A DNA stretch of 61,981 nt from assembly GCA_022616415.1 (NCBI GenBank), contig JAKEEU010000206.1:1-61981 (forward strand), in the 5' to 3' direction. Shown piece by piece: positions 42,519-50,898 of the stretch. Position numbers and translations under genes: made by a program. Position 1 is the first letter of the stretch. Every line of letters begins with the position of its first letter. Below the pieces are notes generated by a model that did not search any database, had not been told where the DNA came from, and saw nothing but the letters and a program-made list of their open reading frames with translations. Origin of the DNA: Candidatus Zhuqueibacterota bacterium (GTDB lineage: Bacteria > Zhuqueibacterota > Zhuqueibacteria > Zhuqueibacterales > Zhuqueibacteraceae).

Positions 42519-42558
42519 GATTCAAGTCCGCAAATACCGCCGCTCGCAAGGCAAGTGA
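42451..42558 (+). CDS. 35-residue single-helix membrane microprotein (paralogue)
   Basis: Starts ATG CAT CCT after GAGGCGG, and encodes one helix (VFIGILLIFAFGAGLYIFA) and a strongly basic C-terminus (VRKYRRSQGK). Clear similarity to the preceding microprotein, with the same 'IFAFGAGLYIF' core, suggests tandem duplication. Confidence 0.55.
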   Translation: MHPVFIGILLIFAFGAGLYIFAEIQVRKYRRSQGK

Positions 42559-42652
42559 TTGCCGAGCAACAAATTTGAGTGTGAGCTGTTTAGCGCGCAA
42601 AAAATTTTTGCAATGAGCCACATCAGTATGATGAAAGGAATCTCTTGAAACC

Positions 42653-43690
42653 GTGAGACCCGCATCAGGTGGACAGGACATAGATTCAGTGATCGACGTT
42701 TTGATTGTCGGCGCCGGCCCGGTTGGCCTCGCTTGTGCCATTGAAGCCAAGCGCAGCGGGCTGTCGCATATGATTCTTGAAAAAGGTTGCCTGACCAATT
42801 CAATTTTTCGCTGCCCGATCAACGTGCGTTTTTTTTCCACGCCGGAGCTTTTGGCAATCGGCGATATTCCTTTCATCATTACCGACACCAAGCCGTCGCG
42901 GCAGGAATTGTTGAACTACTATCGCGGCGTGAGCGAGCACTACAAGCTCACCATTCATTTCGACGAGCGCGTCGATCAGATTAAAGCAGGGGAGAGCGTT
43001 TTCAAGGCCATCAGCGCGAAGCAAAAATACCAGGCGCGACATGTGGTCATCGCCACGGGTTTTTACGACAATCCCAATTTTCTCAATATCGACGGCGAGA
43101 ACCTGCCGAAAGTCTCACATTATTATACCGAGCCGTTTCCATTTTATCGCCGCAAAGTAGCTGTCATCGGCGGCAAAAGCTCGGCGGTGGAAGCGGCGCT
43201 CGATTTGTATCGCCACGGCGCCGAGGTGACGCTCATCCACCGCGGCGCGGAGATTCATCCCAGCGTCAAATATTGGCTCCGTCCAGATATCCTCAACCGG
43301 ATCAAGGAAGGGAGCATCAAAGCGCTGTTCAACACGCGGGTCACGCGCATCACGGAAGATGCTATCTTCGTGAAGAACGGCTCGGAGCAAGAACTGCGCT
43401 TGGAGAATGACTATGTATTTGCGATGACCGGCTACCATCCGGATTTTGAGTTTGTGCGACGCGCCGGCGTTCAAATCGATGAGGTGAATCGAAAGATTTG
43501 CCATAGTCCTGAAACGTTCGAGACCAATGTGCCAGGTTTGTATATCGCCGGCGTTGTCGCGGCCAGCAAAGGCGGTGAGAACATTTTCATTGAAAATGGC
43601 AGAGAGCATGTGAAGAAAGTGGTGCGGCATATTCTTGAAAAAGAATCGCCGCAAGAGACGCAAAACGCAAACCAAAACTTCGTTCGGTAA
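42653..43690 (+). CDS. ypdA: YpdA-like FAD/NAD(P)-binding thiol disulfide reductase
   Basis: A 345-residue flavoprotein matching the YpdA/Bdr family. FAD motif 'DVLIVGAGPVGLACAIEAKR' (residues ~14-33), family-specific 'RCPINVRFFSTPELLAIGDIPF', NAD(P) motif 'VAVIGGKSSAVEAALDLY', and 'PGLYIAGVVAAS' near the end. YpdA reduces oxidised bacillithiol in Firmicutes using NADPH; thiol identity in this organism is unproven. GTG start at 42653, with AAAGGA 10 bases upstream. Confidence 0.85.
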   Translation: MRPASGGQDIDSVIDVLIVGAGPVGLACAIEAKRSGLSHMILEKGCLTNSIFRCPINVRFFSTPELLAIGDIPFIITDTKPSRQELLNYYRGVSEHYKLTIHFDERVDQIKAGESVFKAISAKQKYQARHVVIATGFYDNPNFLNIDGENLPKVSHYYTEPFPFYRRKVAVIGGKSSAVEAALDLYRHGAEVTLIHRGAEIHPSVKYWLRPDILNRIKEGSIKALFNTRVTRITEDAIFVKNGSEQELRLENDYVFAMTGYHPDFEFVRRAGVQIDEVNRKICHSPETFETNVPGLYIAGVVAASKGGENIFIENGREHVKKVVRHILEKESPQETQNANQNFVR

Positions 43691-43724
43691 AATAATCACC
43701 ATTGAGTTTAACGGGTGTTTTACA

Positions 43725-44294
43725 ATGTCAGCGTTACCTAAAAAGTTTTATTCGCCGCAAGAATATTTGGAGCTCGAACGTGCCGCTGAGTACAAAAGCC
43801 AGTATTATGCCGGTGAGATTTTTGCCATGTCCGGGGGAAGCCCACGGCATAATCTGATTTCGACAAATGTAATAGGAGAACTTCGAACCCAACTAAAAGG
43901 CCGACCTTGCGGAGTTTATCCAAGCGATCAGCGCCTCAAAATCCCAGCAACCGGATTATATACCTATCCCGATGTGAGCGTGGTTTGCGGCGAAGCGCAA
44001 TTCGATGACGAAGATTTACTGCTCAATCCCGTCCTCCTCGTTGAGATCTTGTCGGACAGCACGGAAGCCTTTGATCGCGGCAAAAAGTTTGAGCATTATC
44101 GAAAAATCCCGACGCTTCGTGAATTTCTGTTGATTGCGCAAGATCGCTGCAAAATCGATCAACACGTCAAGCAGGAAGACGGGAGATGGGTATTATTATC
44201 AGAAGTGAGTGATATGCAAAGCAGCATCAAATTGCCCTCACTCAACTGTGAATTGGCCGTAGCAGAAATTTACTACGAAGTGAAATTTGAATAG
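43725..44294 (+). CDS. Uma2 family endonuclease (DUF820)
   Basis: A 189-residue Uma2 protein starting 'MSALPKKFYSPQEYLELERA'; the 90 bases of open frame upstream overlap the ypdA end and are discounted. 'IFAMSGGSPRHNLISTNVIGEL', 'YTYPDVSVVCG' and 'PVLLVEILSDSTEAFDRGKKFEHYR' give the PD-(D/E)XK core. It belongs to a different Uma2 branch from the gene at 8876-9526. It sits between ypdA and lpd, co-directional with the respiratory cluster; role unknown. Confidence 0.9.
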   Translation: MSALPKKFYSPQEYLELERAAEYKSQYYAGEIFAMSGGSPRHNLISTNVIGELRTQLKGRPCGVYPSDQRLKIPATGLYTYPDVSVVCGEAQFDDEDLLLNPVLLVEILSDSTEAFDRGKKFEHYRKIPTLREFLLIAQDRCKIDQHVKQEDGRWVLLSEVSDMQSSIKLPSLNCELAVAEIYYEVKFE

Positions 44295-44309
44295 AACAGG
44301 AGTGGAGAG

Positions 44310-45701
44310 TTGAAAGAGTTTGATCTCATCGTAGTCGGCGGCGGACCAGGCGGCTATGTGGCGGCGATTCGCGCGGCGCAGCTTGGCATGAATGTCGGCG
44401 TCATCGAGCAGGACAAGCTTGGGGGCCTATGCTTGAATTGGGGCTGTATTCCGAGCAAGGCGCTGCTGCGGTCGGCGGAAGTTTATCATCTTTTGCATCG
44501 CGCCAAAGAATTTGGTTTGAGAGCCGAGCAGATCGGCTTTGAATGGACGCCAATCATTCAACGCAGCCGCAAAATTGCCGACCAGATCAGCAAAGGGGTG
44601 AATTTTCTGTTTAGAAAAAATAAAATTGAGCACGTCGATGGACGTGCTCGGTTCCGTAAAGATAAAACATTAGAAGTCACCAAAGACGGGAAGGCGGTTG
44701 GCGAATATCGCGCCAAGCACGTCGTCGTTGCCACCGGCGGCAAGCATCGCAGTATTCCCGGCGTCGAGATCGATCACAAAAAAATCATCACCAGCACTGA
44801 GGCGATGATTCTCGATCCGATGCCCAAATCCATGGTGATCATCGGCGGCGGCCCGATTGGCGTCGAGTTCGCGTATTTCTACAACGCCTTCGGCTGCAAG
44901 GTGACGATTCTCGAAATGATGCCGCAAATTCTGCCGCTCGAAGATGAGGAAGTGGTGAAATCGCTAACCGCCAATTTCAAGAAAAGCGGCATCAGCATCG
45001 AAACCGACGCCAAAGTGGAAGCGGTGAAAAAAACGGCGAGTGGCGTGACGGTGACGGTTGCCACCGAGTCCGGCAAAAAAGATTTCTCCAGTGACGTAGC
45101 GTTGATGGCCATCGGCTTTTCCGGCAACACGGAAAATATGGGATTGGAGGATGCCGGCGTTGCGGTTGATCGCTCGTTTATTAAATACGATCAATTTTAC
45201 CGAACGAACGTGCCAGGCACCTACGCCGTCGGCGATGTGATCGGCGCGCCGTTGTTGGCCCATGTGGCCTCAGCGGAGGGTATTTGTTGCGTTGAAGCGA
45301 TTGCCGGTAAAAATCCGCATCCTGTGCGCTACGACGCGATTCCAGGCTGCACGTATTGCCAGCCGCAAGTCGCGAGCGTCGGTTTGACTGAGGCGAAAGC
45401 TAAAGAGAAAGGCCATAACGTCGCCGTTGGGCGTTTTCCTTTTAAGCCCCTTGGCAAATCGATTGCAGTTGGCGAGACGGATGGCTTCGTCAAATTGATC
45501 TTCGATAAGAAATATGGCGAGTTGCTCGGCGCACACATTCTCGGCAATGAAGCGACGGATTTGATTGCGGAGTTGGTGTTGGCCAAAACTGCGGAAGCGA
45601 CGGCGCACGACATTATCAAAACCGTCCATGCGCATCCGACCTTGACCGAAGCGGTGATGGAGGCGGCGGCGAATGCGTACGGAGAAGCAATCCATATTTA
45701 A
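44310..45701 (+). CDS. lpdA: dihydrolipoyl dehydrogenase (E3)
   Basis: A 463-residue flavoprotein disulfide reductase. TTG start after GGAG; FAD motif GGGPGGY (residues 10-16), redox-active C41-LNWG-C46, NAD motif 'VIIGGGPIGVEFAYFY', and C-terminal catalytic 'HAHPTLTEAVMEAA' His/Glu pair. It reoxidises lipoyl groups of 2-oxoacid dehydrogenases or the glycine cleavage system. No E1/E2 genes are in the window and KorAB supplies a ferredoxin-linked route, so its partner complex is elsewhere. It heads the sdh-nuo run. Confidence 0.93.
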   Translation: MKEFDLIVVGGGPGGYVAAIRAAQLGMNVGVIEQDKLGGLCLNWGCIPSKALLRSAEVYHLLHRAKEFGLRAEQIGFEWTPIIQRSRKIADQISKGVNFLFRKNKIEHVDGRARFRKDKTLEVTKDGKAVGEYRAKHVVVATGGKHRSIPGVEIDHKKIITSTEAMILDPMPKSMVIIGGGPIGVEFAYFYNAFGCKVTILEMMPQILPLEDEEVVKSLTANFKKSGISIETDAKVEAVKKTASGVTVTVATESGKKDFSSDVALMAIGFSGNTENMGLEDAGVAVDRSFIKYDQFYRTNVPGTYAVGDVIGAPLLAHVASAEGICCVEAIAGKNPHPVRYDAIPGCTYCQPQVASVGLTEAKAKEKGHNVAVGRFPFKPLGKSIAVGETDGFVKLIFDKKYGELLGAHILGNEATDLIAELVLAKTAEATAHDIIKTVHAHPTLTEAVMEAAANAYGEAIHI

Positions 45702-45766
45702 TGCGAAGTAAATCCTGGCTGAGAGGGAAAGAAAAAAGAACAAAACCGCAAGAAACGAGGATAAAA

Positions 45767-45880
45767 ATGTTTAATATCTTTACTGCTTCTTTGATCTTGC
45801 TCGCATTCGTCGCGGCGGGCCTTTTATTTATTTGGTGGAATTTTCGAAAAGAACAGCGCGCGCGGCAAACGAAGCAATAA
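45767..45880 (+). CDS. 37-residue single-helix membrane microprotein before sdhC
   Basis: ATG at 45767 with CGAGG upstream. One hydrophobic helix (IFTASLILLAFVAAGLLFIWW) is followed by a basic tail (NFRKEQRARQTKQ). Same topology and length as the two microproteins near 42.4 kb. Its position 37 bases before sdhC suggests an accessory subunit of the succinate dehydrogenase complex or of another respiratory enzyme; this is inference. Confidence 0.5.
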   Translation: MFNIFTASLILLAFVAAGLLFIWWNFRKEQRARQTKQ

Positions 45881-45916
45881 GTCTGCTTTAGCTTATGAAT
45901 TGTGAGGGAGATTGAT

Positions 45917-46279
45917 ATGCGTTTTTTCGGTTATGAAGTCAAAACCGGCATGTTCTCATGGCTGTTGCACCGCATTACCGGCGTTGGGATCACGATTTTT
46001 TTGTTTTTTCACATTTGGACGCAGACGCAAATTTACGGCGGGCCGGAAAAATTCAACGCGGTGATGGCGTTTTACAAAAGCCCGTTGATCAAAATCAGTG
46101 AAATTTTGCTGATGGGCGCGATCATTTTTCATGCGCTCAACGGTTTGCGTATTGTCGTCGTCGATTTTGCCGAAGGCTCGCGCTATCACAAGAAACTCTT
46201 TTGGGGCGCGATGGCGGCGACGGCGGTGTTGTTCATCGTCGGCACGTGGATTGTGGTTAGCAGGACAATGTTGCATTGA
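45917..46279 (+). CDS. sdhC: succinate dehydrogenase cytochrome b subunit SdhC
   Basis: A 120-residue membrane anchor with three helices. The start at 45917 follows GGGAG. 'SWLLHRITGVGITIFLFFHIW' is the SdhC signature, and 'FHALNGLRIVVVDF' holds the conserved heme histidine near residue 72; H32 is a second candidate ligand. Together with SdhD it binds quinone and anchors the flavoprotein and iron-sulfur subunits. Confidence 0.9.
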   Translation: MRFFGYEVKTGMFSWLLHRITGVGITIFLFFHIWTQTQIYGGPEKFNAVMAFYKSPLIKISEILLMGAIIFHALNGLRIVVVDFAEGSRYHKKLFWGAMAATAVLFIVGTWIVVSRTMLH

Positions 46280-46345
46280 TTTCGCAACGGTTCTTTCAAA
46301 TAGTCAACACCGATCCCTAAAGGGATTACTACAAACGAGGAAACG

Positions 46346-46726
46346 ATGGCCCAAAATCGAGCTTCGGGAAATGCCGGACATTTTGCCTGGTTTTATCAGC
46401 GCGTTACGGGTGTGATTCTCATTCCGCTGTTGTTCATACATTATAAAGTGAATCACTTCTCAATTGCAGGCGGCCAAGGCGGATTTGGCGCAGACACCTA
46501 TGCAGAAGTCGCGACCAAGCTCTCCGATCCGTTCTGGAAAGCGTTCGATGTTCTTTTTGTTGCCTTCGCGCTATATCACGGCATGAACGGTTTGTGGATT
46601 ATTGCAGCCGATTACGTCCAAAAAGAGAATCATCGTTTGTTGGTGTACGGAACTTTGTGGACACTCGGCCTGGCGGCGTTCATCGCTGCACTCATCGTGA
46701 TCGTACCGTTTAAATATCCGAATTAG
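46346..46726 (+). CDS. sdhD: succinate dehydrogenase membrane anchor subunit SdhD
   Basis: A 126-residue three-helix anchor. 'FAWFYQRVTGVILIPLLFIHY' parallels SdhC helix I, and 'YHGMNGLWIIAADYV' parallels its heme motif, with histidines at residues 32 and 78. Having His pairs in both anchors suggests two b hemes (inference). A heptamer repeat fills the gap before sdhA. Confidence 0.88.
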   Translation: MAQNRASGNAGHFAWFYQRVTGVILIPLLFIHYKVNHFSIAGGQGGFGADTYAEVATKLSDPFWKAFDVLFVAFALYHGMNGLWIIAADYVQKENHRLLVYGTLWTLGLAAFIAALIVIVPFKYPN

Positions 46727-46734
46727 CTTCTGGT

Positions 46735-46798
46735 TGCATGTTGCTGATTGCTCGATCTGATTACTGATGACTGGTTACTGATATCTGCTTACTGGAAA
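46735..46798 (-). repeat. degenerate heptamer repeat between sdhD and sdhA
   Basis: On the minus strand the units read AGTAAGC, AGATATC, AGTAACC, AGTCATC, AGTAATC, then AGCAATC, AGCAAC. They match the ATCAGTA/AGCAACC family at 25869-25954. Confidence 0.65.
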
Positions 46799-46814
46799 GA
46801 GGGATGGAAGGAAA

Positions 46815-48548
46815 ATGGTTTTGCAATACGATGTTGTGATTGTCGGCGCCGGCGGTGCTGGTTGTCGCGCGGCTTTGGAAATTCCGGAAGGCGTTCGATG
46901 TGCCGTTATTACGAAATTGTTCCCAACGCGATCGCATACGGCGGCAGCGCAAGGCGGGGTGTGTGCGGCGCTTGGCAATGAGGAGGAGGACAGTTGGGAA
47001 TGGCACATGTTCGACACGGTGAAAGGTAGCGATTATCTTGGCGACCAGGACGCCATCGAAATTCTCACGCACGATGCGCCGCAGACGATTTACGAGTTGG
47101 AGCACATCGGCATGCCGTTTTCGCGCAATGCCGACGGCCGCATCGCGCAACGGCGCTTTGGCGGGCACACGCGCAATTTCGGCGAGGCGGCGGTGCAGCG
47201 CGCCTGCTTTGCCGCCGACCGCACCGGCCACATCATGTTGCACACGCTCTATGAAAATTGCGTCAAAAAAGGCGTCGAGTTTTTTTCCGAGTTCTTTCTC
47301 CTGGATGTTTTGATTGAAGACAATATCTGCCGCGGCGTGGTGGCGATGGACATTCGCACTTCGGAGATTCACACGTTTTACGCCAAAGCCGTTATGTTTG
47401 CAACCGGCGGCGCGTGCAAGGTTTTTCGCATTTCTTCCAACGCGCACGGCTTGGTCGGTGACGGCATTGCACTGGCTTACAACCGCGGCGTGCCGATTGA
47501 AGATCACGAATTCGTGCAATTTCATCCGACCGGACTTTTCAAGCTGGGAATTTTGGTTTCGGAAGCGGCGCGCGGCGAGGGCGGCATTTTGCGCAATAAA
47601 AACGGCGAGCGCTTTATGGAACGCTACGCGCCGACGATCAAAGATCTCGCGCCGCGCGACGTGGTGAGCCGCTGCATCTACACTGAATTTCGCGAGGGCC
47701 GCGGCATCGTCGGCGATGACGGCACGCAGTACGTGCATCTCGATTTGACGCATTTGGGCAAAGAAGTGATTGACAAAAAATTGCCCGATGTCACGGGGTT
47801 CGCGCGCACTTATCTCGGGGTTGAGCCGATCAAGGAGCCGATTCCGATTCAGCCGACGGCGCACTATATCATGGGCGGTATTCCGACCGATCTCAACGGC
47901 CAGGTGCGGGCGAACCAAAAAGACAAGTTGGTGACGGGCTTTTACGCGGCCGGTGAATGCGCATGCGTTTCCGTTCACGGCGCGAATCGACTCGGCACCA
48001 ACTCGCTGCTGGATATTATCGTCTACGGCCGCCGCGCCGGTAAAGCGATGACGGAGTTCATTCGCGAGAACGATTTCGCGCCGCTGCCGAGAGATGCCGA
48101 CAAACCGGTGCGCGAAAAGATTGAATGGATCAGCAAGAGCAACGGCAAAGAATCCGTCGCCGATTTGCGGCAAAAACTGCAGGACGAGATGATGGACAAA
48201 TGCTCGGTCTTCCGCGAGGTGAAGGGGTTGGCGGCAGTGCGTGAAACCGTGCGCGAATTGAAAGCGCGTTATCAAAATATCCACATTGATGACCGCACGC
48301 GCACGTTCAACACCGATTTGCTGGATGCCATCGAGCTTGGCTACTTGCTCGACAATGCCGAGGTTATTGTGGAAGGCGCGTTGGCCCGCAAAGAAAGCCG
48401 CGGCGCGCATTACCGCGATGATTATTCGAAACGCGATGACAAGAATTGGCTGAAGCACACGTTTGCGTATAAAACCGAGAAAGGCGTTAAACTGGAATAT
48501 AAGCCGGTGACGATTACCAAGTTTCAGCCGAAGGAGCGGAAATATTAA
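46815..48548 (+). CDS. sdhA: succinate dehydrogenase flavoprotein subunit SdhA
   Basis: A 577-residue FAD subunit. 'DVVIVGAGGAGCRAAL' binds FAD, 'RSHTAAAQGGV' has the histidine that carries covalent FAD, and 'HEFVQFHPTG', 'REGRG', 'PTAHYIMGGI' and 'HGANRLGTNSLLD' carry the substrate and catalytic residues. It oxidises succinate to fumarate at the inner membrane face. GGAAGG precedes the ATG. Normally followed directly by sdhB, here a DUF2442 gene intervenes. Confidence 0.95.
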   Translation: MVLQYDVVIVGAGGAGCRAALEIPEGVRCAVITKLFPTRSHTAAAQGGVCAALGNEEEDSWEWHMFDTVKGSDYLGDQDAIEILTHDAPQTIYELEHIGMPFSRNADGRIAQRRFGGHTRNFGEAAVQRACFAADRTGHIMLHTLYENCVKKGVEFFSEFFLLDVLIEDNICRGVVAMDIRTSEIHTFYAKAVMFATGGACKVFRISSNAHGLVGDGIALAYNRGVPIEDHEFVQFHPTGLFKLGILVSEAARGEGGILRNKNGERFMERYAPTIKDLAPRDVVSRCIYTEFREGRGIVGDDGTQYVHLDLTHLGKEVIDKKLPDVTGFARTYLGVEPIKEPIPIQPTAHYIMGGIPTDLNGQVRANQKDKLVTGFYAAGECACVSVHGANRLGTNSLLDIIVYGRRAGKAMTEFIRENDFAPLPRDADKPVREKIEWISKSNGKESVADLRQKLQDEMMDKCSVFREVKGLAAVRETVRELKARYQNIHIDDRTRTFNTDLLDAIELGYLLDNAEVIVEGALARKESRGAHYRDDYSKRDDKNWLKHTFAYKTEKGVKLEYKPVTITKFQPKERKY

Positions 48549-48591
48549 AATATGCCAACGGTGGAATGGAATAAATTCCAGGAGCGCAAGC

Positions 48592-48900
48592 ATGGAAAGG
48601 TTATATAACATCAGTGATGTTGCTTTGAGTGGATATATACTTTCCTTCAAAGTCAACGGCATCACGGTGACTTGCGATCTCACGAAAGTTTCCGATGTCC
48701 TTGCAAAAGCCAGCAAAGAACAAGTTGCGAACATGATCGTCGATCCGGTTGGCGTCGGATTTCACTGGCCAGCGCTCGACGAAGATTTATCGGTGAATGG
48801 GATCTTGAGAGAGTTGGGAATTAACCAGCTCGCTCCTGGGAAAGAAGAGACGCCAGCGTATGCTGAGTTGGTTTGCCTGCGTCATTTAGTCTTTGCATAA
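48592..48900 (+). CDS. DUF2442-type small protein inserted between sdhA and sdhB
   Basis: A 102-residue protein. 'MERLYNISDVALSGYILSFK', 'VTCDLTKVSDVL' and 'VGFHWPALDEDLSVNGILRELGI' match the DUF2442 pattern of two strands, a V/G-x-x-WP-x-L/D turn and a short helix. Bases 48552-48591 upstream start another frame 'MPTVEWNKF' that ends after 18 codons, perhaps a remnant of a further small gene. DUF2442 proteins often pair with DUF4160 in TA-like loci. Confidence 0.6.
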   Translation: MERLYNISDVALSGYILSFKVNGITVTCDLTKVSDVLAKASKEQVANMIVDPVGVGFHWPALDEDLSVNGILRELGINQLAPGKEETPAYAELVCLRHLVFA

Positions 48901-48932
48901 ACGCGATAACATGGCGAGGAAGAATTGAGCTT

Positions 48933-49634
48933 ATGAACGTCACTTTCAAAATTTTTCGATTCAACCCAGAGATCGACAAGGCCTCATACTTTAAAGAATA
49001 CAAACTCGACGTGCCGCCGACGTACAGAATTCTCGACGCGCTGCACGAGATCAAATGGAAAATGGACGGCACGCTGACGTTCCGGCGCGCCTGCGCGCAC
49101 GGCGTGTGCGGCTCGGATGCGATGCAGATCAATGGCCGCAATCAGCTTGCGTGCCAAACACTTGTGAAAGACCTCAAAACTGATTATATTACAGTAGAGC
49201 CGATGAAGAAGTACAAGGTCATCAAAGACCTGGTCGTGGAGATGCAGCCGTTTTATGACAATCTCAAGCGCATTAAGCCGTATTTCGTGGCGGGCGATCC
49301 GCCGCCGGCGAAAGAGCGGCTGCAAGACAACGAAGACCGCGATTTTATTGATGAAGCAACCAAATGCATTCTGTGCGGCGCGTGTACATCGTCATGCCCG
49401 TCATTTTGGGCCGATCAGAAATTTTTAGGGCCGGCGGCATTGTTGAAAGCGTTTCGATTTGTCTTTGATACGCGCGATGCCGCAGCAGACGAGCGGCTCG
49501 ACATCGTCAACGATTCACACGGCGTTTGGCGTTGCCACACGATCTTCAACTGCGTCGAAGCGTGCCCAAAAGAAATCAACATTACGAGCGCGATCAGTCA
49601 TTTGAAGAAAAGATTGGTGTCGCGAAAGATTTAA
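48933..49634 (+). CDS. sdhB: succinate dehydrogenase iron-sulfur subunit SdhB
   Basis: A 233-residue iron-sulfur subunit. [2Fe-2S]: C54, C59, D62 (Asp ligand as in E. coli) and C74 in 'RRACAHGVCGSDAMQINGRN'. [4Fe-4S]: 'CILCGACTSSCP'. [3Fe-4S]: 'CHTIFNCVEACPKEI'. It relays electrons from FAD to quinone. The ATG at 48933 is preferred over in-frame upstream starts that overlap the DUF2442 gene. Confidence 0.94.
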   Translation: MNVTFKIFRFNPEIDKASYFKEYKLDVPPTYRILDALHEIKWKMDGTLTFRRACAHGVCGSDAMQINGRNQLACQTLVKDLKTDYITVEPMKKYKVIKDLVVEMQPFYDNLKRIKPYFVAGDPPPAKERLQDNEDRDFIDEATKCILCGACTSSCPSFWADQKFLGPAALLKAFRFVFDTRDAAADERLDIVNDSHGVWRCHTIFNCVEACPKEINITSAISHLKKRLVSRKI

Positions 49635-49725
49635 GCTCATTATCAGGCTGCGCCCAGAGGGAATTTTTTCAGAATACCAAAGCAGATGGATTGAAAAGGA
49701 AAGTTTAAGAGAGGAGATTCAGGAC

Positions 49726-50844
49726 ATGGCCAAGCACAAAATCGGCTGGCTCCCCGGGGACGGAGTTGGCAGGGATGTGATGGAAGCCGCGCGAATTGTG
49801 CTCGATAAGTTAGGATTTGACGCCGAATATTATCACGGCGACATCGGCTGGAATTTTTGGTGCAAAGAGGGCAACGCTCTGCCGCCGCGCACCGTTGAGA
49901 TGTTGAAACAAACCGATGCCTGTCTCTTCGGCGCGATCACCAGCAAACCGAAAGAGGAAGCAGAGAAGGATCTGCTTCCCGAGCTGCAAAGGAAGGGGCT
50001 GCTTTATCAAAGCCCGATTTTGCAACTGCGCCAGGAGTTCAATCTGCACACGAACATTCGGCCTTGCAAAGCTTATCCAGGCAACCCGCTCAACTTTCGC
50101 GACGACATCAACGTATTGGTTTTTCGCGAGAGCACCGAATGCTTGTACGTTGGCATCGAATTTCATCCGGTGCCGCCGCCGGTATTGCAGGTTTTGATGG
50201 AATACCATCCTCGCGCGCGGCGCTACGCCGGCATCGATCCCAACGATATCGCGATCTCGACGCGCGTGATGACGCGGCAGCGCTGCGAGGGGATCGCCCG
50301 CCGCGCCTTTGAATGCGCCAGACGGCATGGCTATCGCTCGGTGACGGCGGTCGAGAAACCCAACGTCACGCGCGAGACCAGCGGCATGCTCTTTCGCGAA
50401 GCGCGCAAGATCGCCAAGCAATTTCCCGATATTGATTTCTACGAGGCCAACGTCGATGCGATGTGCATGTGGCTGCTGAAGAATCCGCAGCACTACGGCG
50501 TGCTGTTGACGAGCAATTTGTTCGGCGATATTCTTTCAAAACTGTGCGCGCAATTGGTGGGCGGACTGGGCTTCGGTTGCAGCGCCAACCTCGGCGATGA
50601 TTACGCGCTCTTCGAGCCGATTCACGGCTCGGCGCCGAAATACGCCGGGCAGTATCGCGTCAATCCCATTGGGATTATACTCGCTGCCCGCATGATGCTG
50701 GAATATCTCGAAGAAAATGACATGGCGAACGGGCTCGAAAGCGCCATCGCCAAAGTGATTCGTGACGGCAAGGTGCGGACGTATGACATGGGCGGTGCGG
50801 CCTCGACGCTGGATATGGCGAAGGCGATTGCGGAGCGGGTTTAA
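49726..50844 (+). CDS. isocitrate/isopropylmalate dehydrogenase family protein
   Basis: A 372-residue beta-decarboxylating dehydrogenase. 'WLPGDGVGRDVMEAA' opens the fold; 'FRESTECLYVGIEF', 'VEKPNVTRETSGMLF', 'DFYEANVDAMCMWLLKNPQHYGVLLTSNLFGDILSKL' and 'FEPIHGSAPKYAGQ' hold substrate, metal (D/D) and NAD sites. The short length and nucleotide region resemble NAD-type IDH/IMDH/homoisocitrate enzymes. Between sdh and nuo, and with an aconitase upstream, NAD-isocitrate dehydrogenase is most likely; leuB-type activity is the alternative. GGAGATTC lies upstream of the ATG. Confidence 0.85.
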   Translation: MAKHKIGWLPGDGVGRDVMEAARIVLDKLGFDAEYYHGDIGWNFWCKEGNALPPRTVEMLKQTDACLFGAITSKPKEEAEKDLLPELQRKGLLYQSPILQLRQEFNLHTNIRPCKAYPGNPLNFRDDINVLVFRESTECLYVGIEFHPVPPPVLQVLMEYHPRARRYAGIDPNDIAISTRVMTRQRCEGIARRAFECARRHGYRSVTAVEKPNVTRETSGMLFREARKIAKQFPDIDFYEANVDAMCMWLLKNPQHYGVLLTSNLFGDILSKLCAQLVGGLGFGCSANLGDDYALFEPIHGSAPKYAGQYRVNPIGIILAARMMLEYLEENDMANGLESAIAKVIRDGKVRTYDMGGAASTLDMAKAIAERV

Positions 50845-50898
50845 CAAAACCCAACCGGCCCGGCTGGCAAATCGTTCAAGAAAATAAACTGGTGAGCA

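Noticed and set aside
42120..45701. Riboswitch or T-box leader in front of the respiratory genes
   Set aside because: The promoter at 42080 leaves almost no leader, and no conserved riboswitch core was seen in any gap.
46761..48734. 657-codon minus-strand open frame opposite sdhA
   Set aside because: Mirror frame of sdhA, whose motifs are all intact on the plus strand; the antisense product shows only low-complexity H/R/A sequence.
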